This document shows, piece after piece, positions 37,394-48,900 of a DNA stretch of 64,000 bases. Each line of letters opens with the position of its first letter. The first letter of the stretch is position 1. The position numbers and the translations under genes were made by a program. Source of the stretch: Loxodes magnus (taxonomy: Eukaryota > Ciliophora > Karyorelictea > Loxodida > Loxodidae); NCBI GenBank assembly GCA_946699065.1, contig CAMPDV010000150.1, forward strand, positions 310,001 to 374,000. The letters run 5' to 3'. Below the pieces are notes generated by a model, which had not been told where the DNA came from, searched no databases, and saw only the letters and a program-made list of their open reading frames with translations.

Positions 37394-39059
37394 TGTAATT
37401 ATTTCGCTTTTTTATTTTTTAGAGAATTTTCCTGTTTAAATATTTAGTTCAAAGTTCTGTTATTTCTTAGAATCAATTTTATATTTAATTTATAAATAAA
37501 GTTATATTTTCTAACTTAAATAAGCCTCAAAATTGCTATAGATTTAAATTGTATTAGATGATGACTTATCTAAATCTAAGCTATATAACTTAGATTAAGA
37601 GTGCTTTCTTATATTTCAAAATATTAGTATCTTATTGGTTTGATATTATTAATAATCCAATAAATTCAATCAAATATTTTAGCAAAGCTAATATAGCTAA
37701 TCTATTAAATCGGCCTTAATTTTCATAGTTTTTGTTTTTTTTATGAATTTCAAAAAGGAAATTATTTGGTCTCCCTCTTTTAGTATCGCTACTTAAATAT
37801 TTTAATACATTTTATTTTTATATTTTGATGAAGAATTTTAAAGTTTAGATTTACTCTCAATTGAAATAAGAGAGTTATTTGAAAATGCGAAAGATATAGT
37901 TGATATTCTAATACTTTGAAAAGAAAAACAATTCTAAATTTCTTATTTAAATCTTGCTTTATTTTCTCTTTAATCTATATTTAGCATTCCTTTTATGATA
38001 TAGTACCGAACCCTAGAATTTTAAATGTAAGGTCTCTTATCTTAACTCATATAATTTTATTATACAAGCTAACTACTATTGTAAATGTATTTAACTTAGT
38101 TATTTGTAATTTCTTAATTTTTCTAAGCTGTATGGTTTTTTAGTAGTTAAATGTAAATATAGAAAGCAATAAGCATGATGTAATAACGGATAAAGTAGAA
38201 AGTACATAAAGCTTATCAATAAACTTAAGAATGATGATTTAAAGCTAAATATTTTAGATTGTATACTTAAATTAATGGAAACTTATCTTTATATACTTAC
38301 AAGTTTAAACTGCCAATCTGATTTAATTAAGCACTTAGTCTCCAAATCTAATGTTAGTCTATTTCCAATTTAACTAAGTATAGAGACTTAATTAATATTT
38401 CAATGTAAAGCTAGATTTACTTTTATAGTTCATTAAGCAATTCAAGTTATTCAGCACTCCAACAAATATTAAAGGAAAAGCTTTAAGTAAATAAACAAAG
38501 TATTAGGCTTTTAAAAGCTAGAGCTATATTTAAAAGCATTTGATGCATTAAAGAAAATAGAAAGATAAAGTGCATTTAAAGTATTTATTAATAAGGAAGC
38601 AGTTAAATTAAATTCTTGCTAAATCTATTTTATTTGAATAACTCAAAAATGTTCAATTGGAAAAATTATTAAATAATAACAAATTAAATTCTGCAAATTC
38701 TCAAATCTACTTCTTATAATCTACTGTTTAATCTTACATCATTATACCCAAACTATTTATTGCTAGTTAACTATATATCATTCTCCTTCTTTCATAAAAG
38801 AGAATATTCATTAAAATATTCTTATTAATTAAATCAAATACCATCTAATAGTATACTTTGCTATATAGCTGATTTAGATGTAATATAGTATAAAGTTAAT
38901 ATGTTGCCAATAAAATATGAAGTAATGTTTTAGTTAGGTATATTGTACTAGTAGTTTAATTAGGTAATATCTTAAAGCTAATAGATAACTAACTTTTAAT
39001 ATAGGCAAAATAGCTTAAGTTAAAGATTATTGACTAGTTTTCAAAAGACTAAAATAATT
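37394..39059. other. AT-rich stretch without a supported gene
   Basis: No motif-bearing frame, RNA gene or repeat was recognised. Confidence 0.4.
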
Positions 39060-40213
39060 ATGGTCTTAGTAGACAATTAGTAACCAAAAGATAATAAAGA
39101 AATATAAATAGAATTAGCTATTTTATTTCCTTGCTTTCAACTTAAGAATATTATTTACTTTAATTTCATTTGCTAAGTTGTAATTATACTGATGAGGAAA
39201 AATTAAAAAAGTTTAAAAATAAGCTACAAAACGAAATAGTAAATCTCACCAGAATCACTCTACTAGAGTAAAAGAAATCAGATTTTAGGAAAAAGAAGCC
39301 AGTTATTTACAAATTGAACCCAATTGTATACTCTGAATTATAAGCATAATTAGTGAGATAGAAATTCTGGAAAAAGAGTAAACAAGTTTTATTCTTTCTC
39401 TAAAAAATAAGAGAGATAAAGACAATTATTGAAACTATTGATAAAGATGCCTTTTATCTAATAATATCACTAATTTAAAATCAAATTGCTACAAAGAGCA
39501 GCCTCATAAGTTAGAGATAATCTAACTTAGCTGAAAATTTAAATTAAAGATTAAATAGAGATAGAATCTTAGCACACTATGCAAATAGGTATGTAAAATA
39601 ATAATTTTCAATTAAGCCTCAATAAAATAGAAAAATGATTAAAGTCTTAATCTCAATAATTTCAGAAATGAAAGAAAAAAAGAAAGGAAAGTTATGTAAT
39701 CAATCATACAATTAATCAATTAATGCAATGAATATGCTTAACAATAAAATATAAAGTGCTAAAAATTGAAAAATTTAGATTCTTGAAAATCAACAAATTT
39801 AGATATAACTTGCAATGACAAGATTTTGTACGAATCCACAAAGAATCTATAGAAGGAAAAAAGATAATATAGCAATTTTACTTATGTATTGGGATTTGTT
39901 TATCAACAGTGTGTCTATAACCTACCAAAAAACAACAAAGTGAACAAATATTAATAAAATTCCATTTTTTAAGGCAAATTGATTTTTGAAACAAAATATC
40001 ATTTCTACTATAAAAATAAAAAGAGAGAAATATTAATAGCCTTATATAGGTCTTGCAGAACTTGATTCTTAGCATATTATTTATCTAATTAAAGAAGAAA
40101 GACTAAGGCTTAAATACTGTAACTTTAAAACTTATTATATAAAAAGCTATTCAATCTACAAAATATTTTAATTTATACTTACCTATAAAATATTAATAAC
40201 CCATATTTGCTGA
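39060..40213 (+). CDS. Hypothetical protein with a possible 17-nt intron
   Basis: Not recognised. ATG at 39060 (MVLVDNQQPKDNKEIQ) leads to a frame that switches at 39180. Removing GTAATTATACTGATGAG (39180-39196) as a tiny GT-AG intron joins it to a long Lys/Gln/Ile-rich frame (VEKLKKFKNKLQNEIV...). That frame has no UGA for about 500 bp, then continues with a few UGA (Trp?) codons to an in-frame UGA at 40211-40213. A 17-nt intron would fit the very small introns known in heterotrich ciliates. No domain or membrane segment was identified. The end coincides with the inner edge of the right inverted-repeat arm, so the 3' part could be truncated. A chance frame cannot be excluded. Confidence 0.3.
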
Positions 40214-40297
40214 TCATTTTATAAATACTCATTGCTTATCTTAGGAAAATTATTATTTACTTAAATTTAATTTCTCGCACTTTGAGATCCTGACATT

Positions 40298-40312
40298 TAC
40301 AGCATAGATTAT
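40298..40312. repeat. Target-site duplication, 3' side of family 2 insert
   Basis: TACAGCATAGATTAT, repeated exactly at 41211-41225. The uninterrupted sequence in the left arm has it once (reverse-complemented near 13655). Confidence 0.88.
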
Positions 40313-41210
40313 AATAATAATACTAATTTAAATGTTAAATGTTTAGAGATCTTTAAGGAATTTCAACCTCGTTATCTCAGGACCGGTTTTTTTAATTGGC
40401 CGAAACCAATCCCCTCTGCTACTCTTCTACCATCCCCTTGCACGTTATATCATTTTGGCTTGTAAATCTATCCTTTGGTCGTTGGATAGAACTAACTGCA
40501 AAAATAGTCTCGTTGCTATAATTACTATTTGTAAAGTTATTTTTCTTGGTTCTATTTTTTCCAATATTATTGTTTAATTTTTTATAGTTTTCAGCATTAT
40601 CAATATTTGTGATTCCTGTTTCCACAAACTTGGCATTTTGATTTAGGAATCTTGGATTTTTTATTCTAGATATGATGCTGTAATGGTTAATTCCTCGGTT
40701 AAATATCTATTGCCGAGGTTTGCTTCTAAATCAGCTCTGCTTCATCTGGAATTCCTAGAGCTATTCCTATTGACCGAACAGTTTTTCTTACTGAGCCTAT
40801 TTCGTTGAATACACCATTTTGTTCCCGACCGTAAATCTCCATGAAACTCTCTTTCCATTCTTAGATATCTACAATCTAAGTCCTGAGGTTTCTATTTTCG
40901 ATTCTGAGCTTCTTGATTTCCTCTTTGAGCTCTGAAAAAGCTATCAAAATTTATGCCTGTTCCTCTTGATACAGCGGCATAGTGAATTCTCTTACAGCAG
41001 CTGCTTCTTAAGTCTCCAGTACTTTTTTTGGTTCTTCTTCTTCGTTTGGTGTGACTTACTTTCCTTTTTGCCTTTTTATGCCCATCTTTTTTGTTATTAG
41101 GGGAGTTTCTTAGGTCTGTTACTGTTACAATTGTCGACCTGCTCCTTGTTTCTTAGTCTCTTAAAGTAGAATAAGAGCTTTTTTGAAATCTTTCTACCAT
41201 ATTTTTTTTC
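40313..41210 (-). mobile_element. Short retroelement, family 2, inserted in gene B
   Basis: An 898-bp insert with a perfect 15-bp target-site duplication. The minus-strand 3' end is an ATT/AAT microsatellite tail preceded by TTAAATGTTT and AATTTCAACCTC, the same signature as the element at about 15.0-15.9 kb. The minus strand encodes, from an ATG at 41094 (MGIKRQKGKQVTPN), an ORF1-like protein of about 135 residues with a coiled coil (ELKEEIKKLRIENRNLR) that loses frame near 40690. No endonuclease or reverse transcriptase is present, so it must depend on another element for movement. Confidence 0.82.
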
Positions 41211-41225
41211 TACAGCATAGATTAT
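41211..41225. repeat. Target-site duplication, 5' side of family 2 insert
   Basis: Second exact copy of TACAGCATAGATTAT; see 40298-40312. Confidence 0.88.
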
Positions 41226-41437
41226 TTGGTCTAAAAGTCCTAGCATTAAGTATGTTATAGATGCTAAATTCTAAGATTCTAGGAAAAGGGATTATTAGTT
41301 CTTGGATTAACTCTAATTTATTAAGCCATTGAATCTCTTTCATAAGCATTTGGATGTTTTTATTAATTAGAGAAAGTAGAAAAATTAATTTACCTCTTTA
41401 GGATAATTATTTTCTGGTTTTCTTATTTGTTTCCCAT

Positions 41438-42994
41438 TTAATTTCTTGGAAAGAGTAATGAAAATAAAGAGAATTTGGTTAAATAGAAACTCTGTATTAC
41501 TCTTACTAGCCTATAGCCTTTATTATTATTAAACTCTCTATTTATATACCTAATTTCTTGCTTTTATGTCTGTTGTTATATATAGTCACTTGCATAGATA
41601 TTAAGATTTAATTGTTTGGTAATAAAGATTTGAAGAGATAAAGTAACTAAAGCTTATACAAAGCTTAATATGAAGGCAAAGTAGGAGTAAGTTGGAATAA
41701 TTAATAAGTATAAGAAACGTTTAGTTTGATAGCAACTTACCAAATAGTTAATAAGCTAAGCTGCTAAATCAATCTATTCATTCTAATTAGCAGATGTATA
41801 TTAGCAAATCTACTTTGCTAGATAGAATTCTAAACTAGAACATTTTATTTAGCTTTAGAGAACTAATGCTTACTAAATCTATTTACTAGTTATTACATTT
41901 ATTATAAATCTAAATTAGCTATATTTCTATTGTCTATAAAGCTAAACATTCCTAATATAATAGAAACTATCAATACCAAATTAAGTTGCTATATTTTAAG
42001 ATAAGTCACAAGTTATGTCTTAAAGCTAAGTTAAGCGCTTTAATTAAAAAAGACAGCAATGTTCTAAAATTTAAATATGATTTAGTATTTTAACTTAAAA
42101 GCATAAGTACTAATAAGTGATAAAGTGTTAGTTAACTAGTTTCTATTGTTTATTAAGAAGAAAATTATATCACCATCAAATATAAATATTCAATAGCTAA
42201 ATACTTACAAATCATTCCAATTATGCATTACTTTTCTCTTTTGAAAGATCCTTAAATAAATTAAGCATTTATCATTATTATAAGGCAACTAAATTACTTA
42301 ATTTAGCTTTCCAAATTTAATACTTTAAGATATTGCTAAAGCATTAAATGCGTAGAATATTAACTAAACTTAGTAAAAAATATTTAAAATGAGAGTCTTA
42401 ATTATTTTTAATTCGCTAAGCTTTATAATTTTTTCCTTTTACTTTTAATATAACTTTAGGTATAAAGGCAAATAAACTTAATAACTATAATAACTATTCT
42501 TTATTGAGAAAATATAAGTAAATCCTAATATATGAGTATTTCTCTAATCTAAGGCTAATTTATTAAATAATAAAACAGCTATTATTATTATTTAATTATA
42601 AATGTAACTGTAAAGGCAAAATCTGTTTATTTTTCCTTATATTATATTGATTATACTATATCTCTTTAAAAATATCAACTTATTGGTTCTATTTTCAGAT
42701 TTAATACTTTTAAATTTAAACTATTTTATTTAATATTAATACCATGTTAACTTTAGAAATCAAGCTTATGATTAGTGAGTAAAAAGCATTTTAAAATTAT
42801 TTTATAAGGAAATCACACTTTAAGTATCTTAATTATAATATTAAAGAAGTATAAACTCTTTGAAGTTTAGAGTTATTAAGCCTAGCCTTAATTCCAATGA
42901 GTCTAAAGTGCGATTTTATTCATTTAATTAAAAAAATGTTTAATAGACTTTTAATTAAGATATGAATTGATATAAATAGAGTCTATGAGCTTGA
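41438..42994. other. Spacer, right-arm copy
   Basis: The inverted, almost unchanged counterpart of 11877-13433. It separates gene B copy 2 from the end of the beta-helix gene, with both genes read on the minus strand. No gene is supported. Confidence 0.5.
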
Positions 42995-45900
42995 TCAGAG
43001 ATCATTTTTGCTCTCCTTTTCTTCCTCCTCAGGCAGTTTATTTAAACTCATTGTATTTTTTGTCTCCTCAAATTATAATTGTGTTAAATCAATTTCCAAG
43101 TCTTGATATATCTAACTTGGATAATATAAACAAAGTTATTTTTCTTCTACAGATTCCTCTTGTAATTCTCATTCATTTTTTTAACTTTTGGTTGTTTCTG
43201 TGATCTCTAAGCACAGATCCACTTATCTTATTTATTATTATTATTTTTGATATTAATCTTCTACCTAAGTCTCTTAAGTTTAACTTGATGATGGTCTTAG
43301 TTACAAAGCAAAATTTTCATCATTCATTAATTTATCTTAGTTATGCTAACTTCTTTCTTTGTCAGTATCTTCAAAAATTATAGGATTCTTCTTATTGGCT
43401 TTTTTATTTCCTACTTAACTTTTTAAATTTTCTATAAATAATGGATTCTTTGAGATATTAGGCCATTTATCTATAAATTAAAGTTATCTTTATTTTCAAT
43501 ATTCCTCTTCCTACTTGTTTTGATTATTATAATTTTACTCCAAAAATTCTTAAATATCAGTATCACAAAGGAGATAAAATTCTACTTTTTTTAGATGCTT
43601 AATTGTTTTAGAATCAATAAAGTTATTTTTCATCAATTAATTGAAATAGTTTTCTTAATCTAGTATGCTTTATTATTTTTATTTATTTAGATTTTATTTT
43701 TAGAATATTTTCTTTATACCATTGAAGATTGTCTTATGTAAAGGTAATTTGTTAGACTGTTCTTATTCTTGTGCTTTCTTCTTTTTCTATTCCCACATCT
43801 TTACTATATCCAAAAGCATTATTTTATTTTTGAAGCAACATGTCTTTCGATACAACTGAAAAGATTTTTTCTATATGGCAATGCTAACTTCAACCATAAA
43901 GTGGTGAAGACACTTAATAATAAAGTAGAAATTAGTTAAAATTAATAGAACAAAAACAATTATATCTATAGTGAAAAAACGCTCGCCAGAGTCAAAGTAA
44001 ATACCTAAGTATAAAATAAAGGCTGATATATATAAATAGTTTATTTCTAAGTTATTAAGTTCTTCGGTTTCGTAAGGTTTGTAAGTATTCTAAAGTATAA
44101 TGCATCCAATTAGTATAAGGATTAGGCATCAGTACTAGAATATGATAGTATTATTTTGTAAAAATATGAATACTAGTGATATTAGATACTTTTCATATAT
44201 CTTTATTATCTCCCAGAAATAAAATTTCTCCTAGTATCCAAGTGTAATGAATCCAAATTGTTGTATTAGAAATTGGTTGTTAAACTCATGCTAATGTTTT
44301 CTAAGATATCATACGACTAGCAAAGGAACTAAAATTGCGTATATGAACAATCCTGGAACTGAAACAGCTAGGACAAACTATAGGTGTTATTCTTACCAAC
44401 AAGTAATTTCAGTATAAGCGTTTAAAACCGTTTTATTTTCGGAAATTTTATAGCAGCTAAACGTTCCAAAGAGAGTTTTTATAATATTTGTATTTACCTA
44501 GAAAAAAGAAATGCTCATCACTGTTATAAAGGCATTTTTATCAAATTCGTTTTTACACTATATAATGGATTTTATAATCAATATTATTAAAGTAATTACT
44601 AAAATTACTAAAGGCAAAAGAGCAGTAGATAGTACTTTATAGTAATACCTATTTTCTTCTTCCCAATTCATGCAATCAAACTTAAAGTTATTGTCAGTGC
44701 TAATTGCTGAGCTAAACTTTTCATTAACTTAAAATAGATTTTTGAATGTATCAGGTCAGTTGAAGTTAAAATTTTAGATTAAAGAAGTGAATTGCAAGTA
44801 ATTGGTAAAAATTCTTCAATAAACACCGAAATATTCTTTACGATTTGTAGCTTGTAAAGTTTTTTTAACTTAAAATATTATGTAGCATGTGAATATTATC
44901 ACAACTAAAAATGCCTAAATGATTGTAGTTCTTTGATCTGGACATATTTAGCATTTATTTTCTGAATTTTTCCCCCATTTTTTTAAGCAAACATCACATA
45001 AAACTCCTTTATGTCCTTCTGCACAATCTCCTCCTTAAAATATTGAAATGCTAAAATTTGTATCTCTTTCAGCTTATTTAGAAGCTTTAAGATATCCAGC
45101 TATGTTTCTCTCATTTAAATAAATTCCTTTACAAGCATAATTGTTTCGACATTTGTGTATTTTGGTTGTGTTAAAATTTTCTCTTCAATACCCTTTCTTT
45201 GGCATAATCAAATCAGCCCCATAGCATGTAGCTCCTTCCATGCAATCTATGCAAGCTGAGGAATTTTTACCTGAAGTAAATGTACCCGAACGACAATTCA
45301 AGCATTCATTACCATTAATTAATATTTAACCACCCAAGCAATATAAGATTTAAATATCAATTTTAATTTCATTGGATATATTTAGGTAATCAAAACTTTT
45401 ATCGATAGCATTTGTTTCTAAATCCAAAGTTATATTTAATCATGGAGCTCCCTTTACTATTATATCTTAATTATCAAATATACCTTGCAAAGCATTTATT
45501 CTCGTTCTCCCTGCTAGTTCTGCATTGCTTTTCGTAAAAATTTAAGCAATTGAAGAATTATCAGTTCTGATAATTTGACCATAAACGTCTGTAATATAAA
45601 TTTATCGTTCAGGCACTTAATATCCAGGTAGCAATGTCAGCTAAAGTTATCTTTAAGGAGTCCTTTTAGTACAGTTTTCCAAAATATCAGTTATATAAGA
45701 AGTCTGTAGTTAATATGGAAAACCAGCTAAATTATTTCCATAAAAAGCTTTATTATCTTCGAATAGTTAGCATATTCCCTTACTTTTTGCATTAGGTTCT
45801 AAAATTGGAATTGTGCCATAAAACGAAATAGCTCCTCCTTCTCCAAATTTATTTACTATTTTGTTATTTATAAAGACACTTTTTGTTACATTATATATGC

Positions 45901-48900
45901 ATTTATACTATTTTTCACATATTAGTCTTAGAGCTCCACCTTAGGCTATTTATTTATCATTTTTATTATCCACTTTATTATTAAGAAAATTATTTTTTAA
46001 GAATGTTATGTTAGCGTTTTAACAAAATCCTACTCCTCCATGTTTTGAAGCTGTACAATTCGCGAAAGTGTTGTTGAAAAATTAATATGTGCTCTTCTTA
46101 ACTCTATCATTTATAATTAAGAAGCAGGACCCCATTTTAGCTGCTTGCTCTGAACAAAGGCAGTTATACATATCTATATGAGAATTTTTAGAAAAAATGG
46201 CTGAACCAAATTCACTGTCGCTGATTCCAAAAGAAAAATTAGTTTGATTCAGTTTTAAAGTACTTTCTTCAACAGCAACTAAGGCAGTGCTATTGTAATA
46301 ACTCAGGCTACTTTTCTACAAAACCAAATTAGAATTTTCCATATAGATAACAGATCCTTCATACTCTGAGATACTATTTAGAAATGTTGAATTTGATATT
46401 GTTAAGTTTGATTAAGAAGCATAAATTACTCCTCCATAGTCACTTCCCATATCATCAAAGATAACCTTAGCTAGATCAAGAGTAGAGTTTTAGGAATACA
46501 AAGCTCCTCCCCAGTTACTCCAGCCTTTTGAAAATGTTGAGTTTATTACTTATATTTAAGATTAAAAATTACTTGAAATAAAAGCACCTATATAAGCTTT
46601 TTGATTTTTAAACGTAGAGTTTTTTATAAATATTAAAGAACTCCAAGCCATTACTCCAGCTGTTGATTCAGTTACATAATTTCCTTACATATATACATCA
46701 GAAAGGCTAAGATTACTTTAGTAAACAAATATCATTGAAATTCTACCCTAATTATTAAAAATTTTGGTACTTTGTATAACACTTTCATCTTGAATTCTTG
46801 AAGTTCATAAACTTATGATGCCTAAGTTTTATACTATATTACTAAATATTCTAGAGTTTTGAATTTAAAATTTTGCATTCTAAACATATAAGAATGCTCC
46901 GTCATCCGATTTACATTAGGTAAAAGTGGAATCTATTGCTAAAAAATAACTATTTAGCTAAAGATAGCCTACTCCCCCCTTATCATTTGCAAAATTTTAT
47001 TCGCATGTAACTGAAATGAATTTCAAAGCTGAATTTAAAATATAGAAGACTGCTCCTACTTCTGCTTTATTACCATATAATTTCGAAAATATAGCTGTAA
47101 TATTTGAAAATTAAGAATTGATAACTCCACCTATAGGTGCGCTATTATTATAGCATACAATGTTGTCTAGCATCGCATATTTAATTTACTAAAATGAAAA
47201 GACAGCTCCATTAGTAGCAGAGTTATTGAAAAAAATAGAATTTTTAATGGTTATATTTTAATCTATGACTGCTTCTATTACTCCTCCTGTGCTATTAGCT
47301 TTATTGAAAGAAAAATTACAACTTTCTATTAAATAAGTTGAAAAGTAAGACTATATTGATGCTCCTTTTAGAGCTATGTTTTTATAAAATTAAGAGTTAT
47401 AGAAGTAAGCTTTCACATTTTTAAGTTCGATTATAAAGCTTTTATTGGCTTAATTTTCAGTAAAGCTACAATTTTAAGCGAGGAATTGCTTATTAGTAAC
47501 TCCTATTAAATTTCCTTCCTTTATTATAGTCTTTTATATTTAAGTAGCGCTTAATACCAAACTTGTATTTCTAACTCCTATAAAATACGAATTAGCTTCA
47601 TTTTTTATGAACTAGTTATTGCTAATTTTCATTTCCTCTATTTTAACAGCCTATAAGATTTAATTAGCTTTGTTGAATTTAAAATTACAAAAATCAAAAG
47701 AAAGATAATTAATAGATATTGCCTCAAATAAATTTCCTAAATTAGAGGTGTTATTAATAAATTTTGTTTTAAAGAATATAGCTTCAGTATCTTATAGAAA
47801 TAGAATAGATCCTTATTAAATTTCATTTAGTTTTATTTAACTATCATTTACTATAATTTTAGAATTCTAAAATATGTACATTACAACTCCATCTTCTGCT
47901 TAGCTTCTTTAAAAACTGCATTACTCTATTATAAAGATAGTCTATGATGCCAAAATGTTTCCTCCAAAGTTTGAAGCTTAATTTGCTCTAAAATTGCTAT
48001 TTTAAATTTGTATAAATGTATGTATCGAATACAAAAAACCTCCATATTTTGCTTTGTTGTTTTCAGCTTATAGATTTATTATATTTAAATATCCTCCTTC
48101 AAAATAAATTAAACCTCCTTCTTCATTTGCAATATTGTTGAATGCTTAAATATCTTTAATTTAAATCTAAGAATCGAAACTATAAAAAAATGCTCCTTTG
48201 CCTGCATTGTTTTTTTATACTTGAATGTTCTAAATAATGACTATTGAATTTTAAAGAAATAAGGTTCCTGATTCTTTAGCTTTGTTTAGATTGAAAGAAA
48301 TATGGCTCAAAAGCAATTAGTTATCTTAATTTAAAAAATATGCAACGCTACCTTAATATGCTTCATTGAGGGTAAAATTACTATTTTTTATATTAGTTTT
48401 GCTTCAAGTTTGATAGGATTCAAAATAAAACACTCCTCCTTTTATTTCAGCTTTATTTTATTCGAATGTATTATTCAGCAAATTATAAAAATTAGATAGC
48501 TATAGGAATGAAAATCCCCCATGTCCATGTAATACTATATTTCTTTCTACTTAACTATTAACTATATATGAGATATTTGAATAGCTTAAATATAAAGCTC
48601 CACCTTAAACTAATGCAGAATTTTCGGAGAAATTGCAGTTCGTAATTTCATCAATATATGACTAAAGTAAGAAAATAGCTCCACCTTAAGCTTAAGCTGT
48701 ATTGTTAGAGTAATTATTTTTATGTGAAGCTTTTAAGAAAGAATTTTGCAAATAAATAGCTCCACCTTGATAAGCTTAATTTGAATTAAAATTAGTATTA
48801 TTGAGGTTATTGATGCTACTATTTTATAATCATAAAACTCCTCCCTAGATGCCAGCTTAATTGAATGAGAAGTTAGAATTTTTCAAATAAGTAATGCTTG

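Larger units (their letters stand above)
40207..41437 (-). pseudogene. Gene B, copy 2, truncated and interrupted
   Basis: The ATG at 41437 and the following codons match gene B copies 1 and 3. The frame is broken after about 70 codons by the insert at 40313-41210, resumes beyond it (about 40312-40210), and then ends where inverted-repeat homology stops, after the codons for about NDQQ. The C-terminal two-thirds of the protein are absent. Confidence 0.8.
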
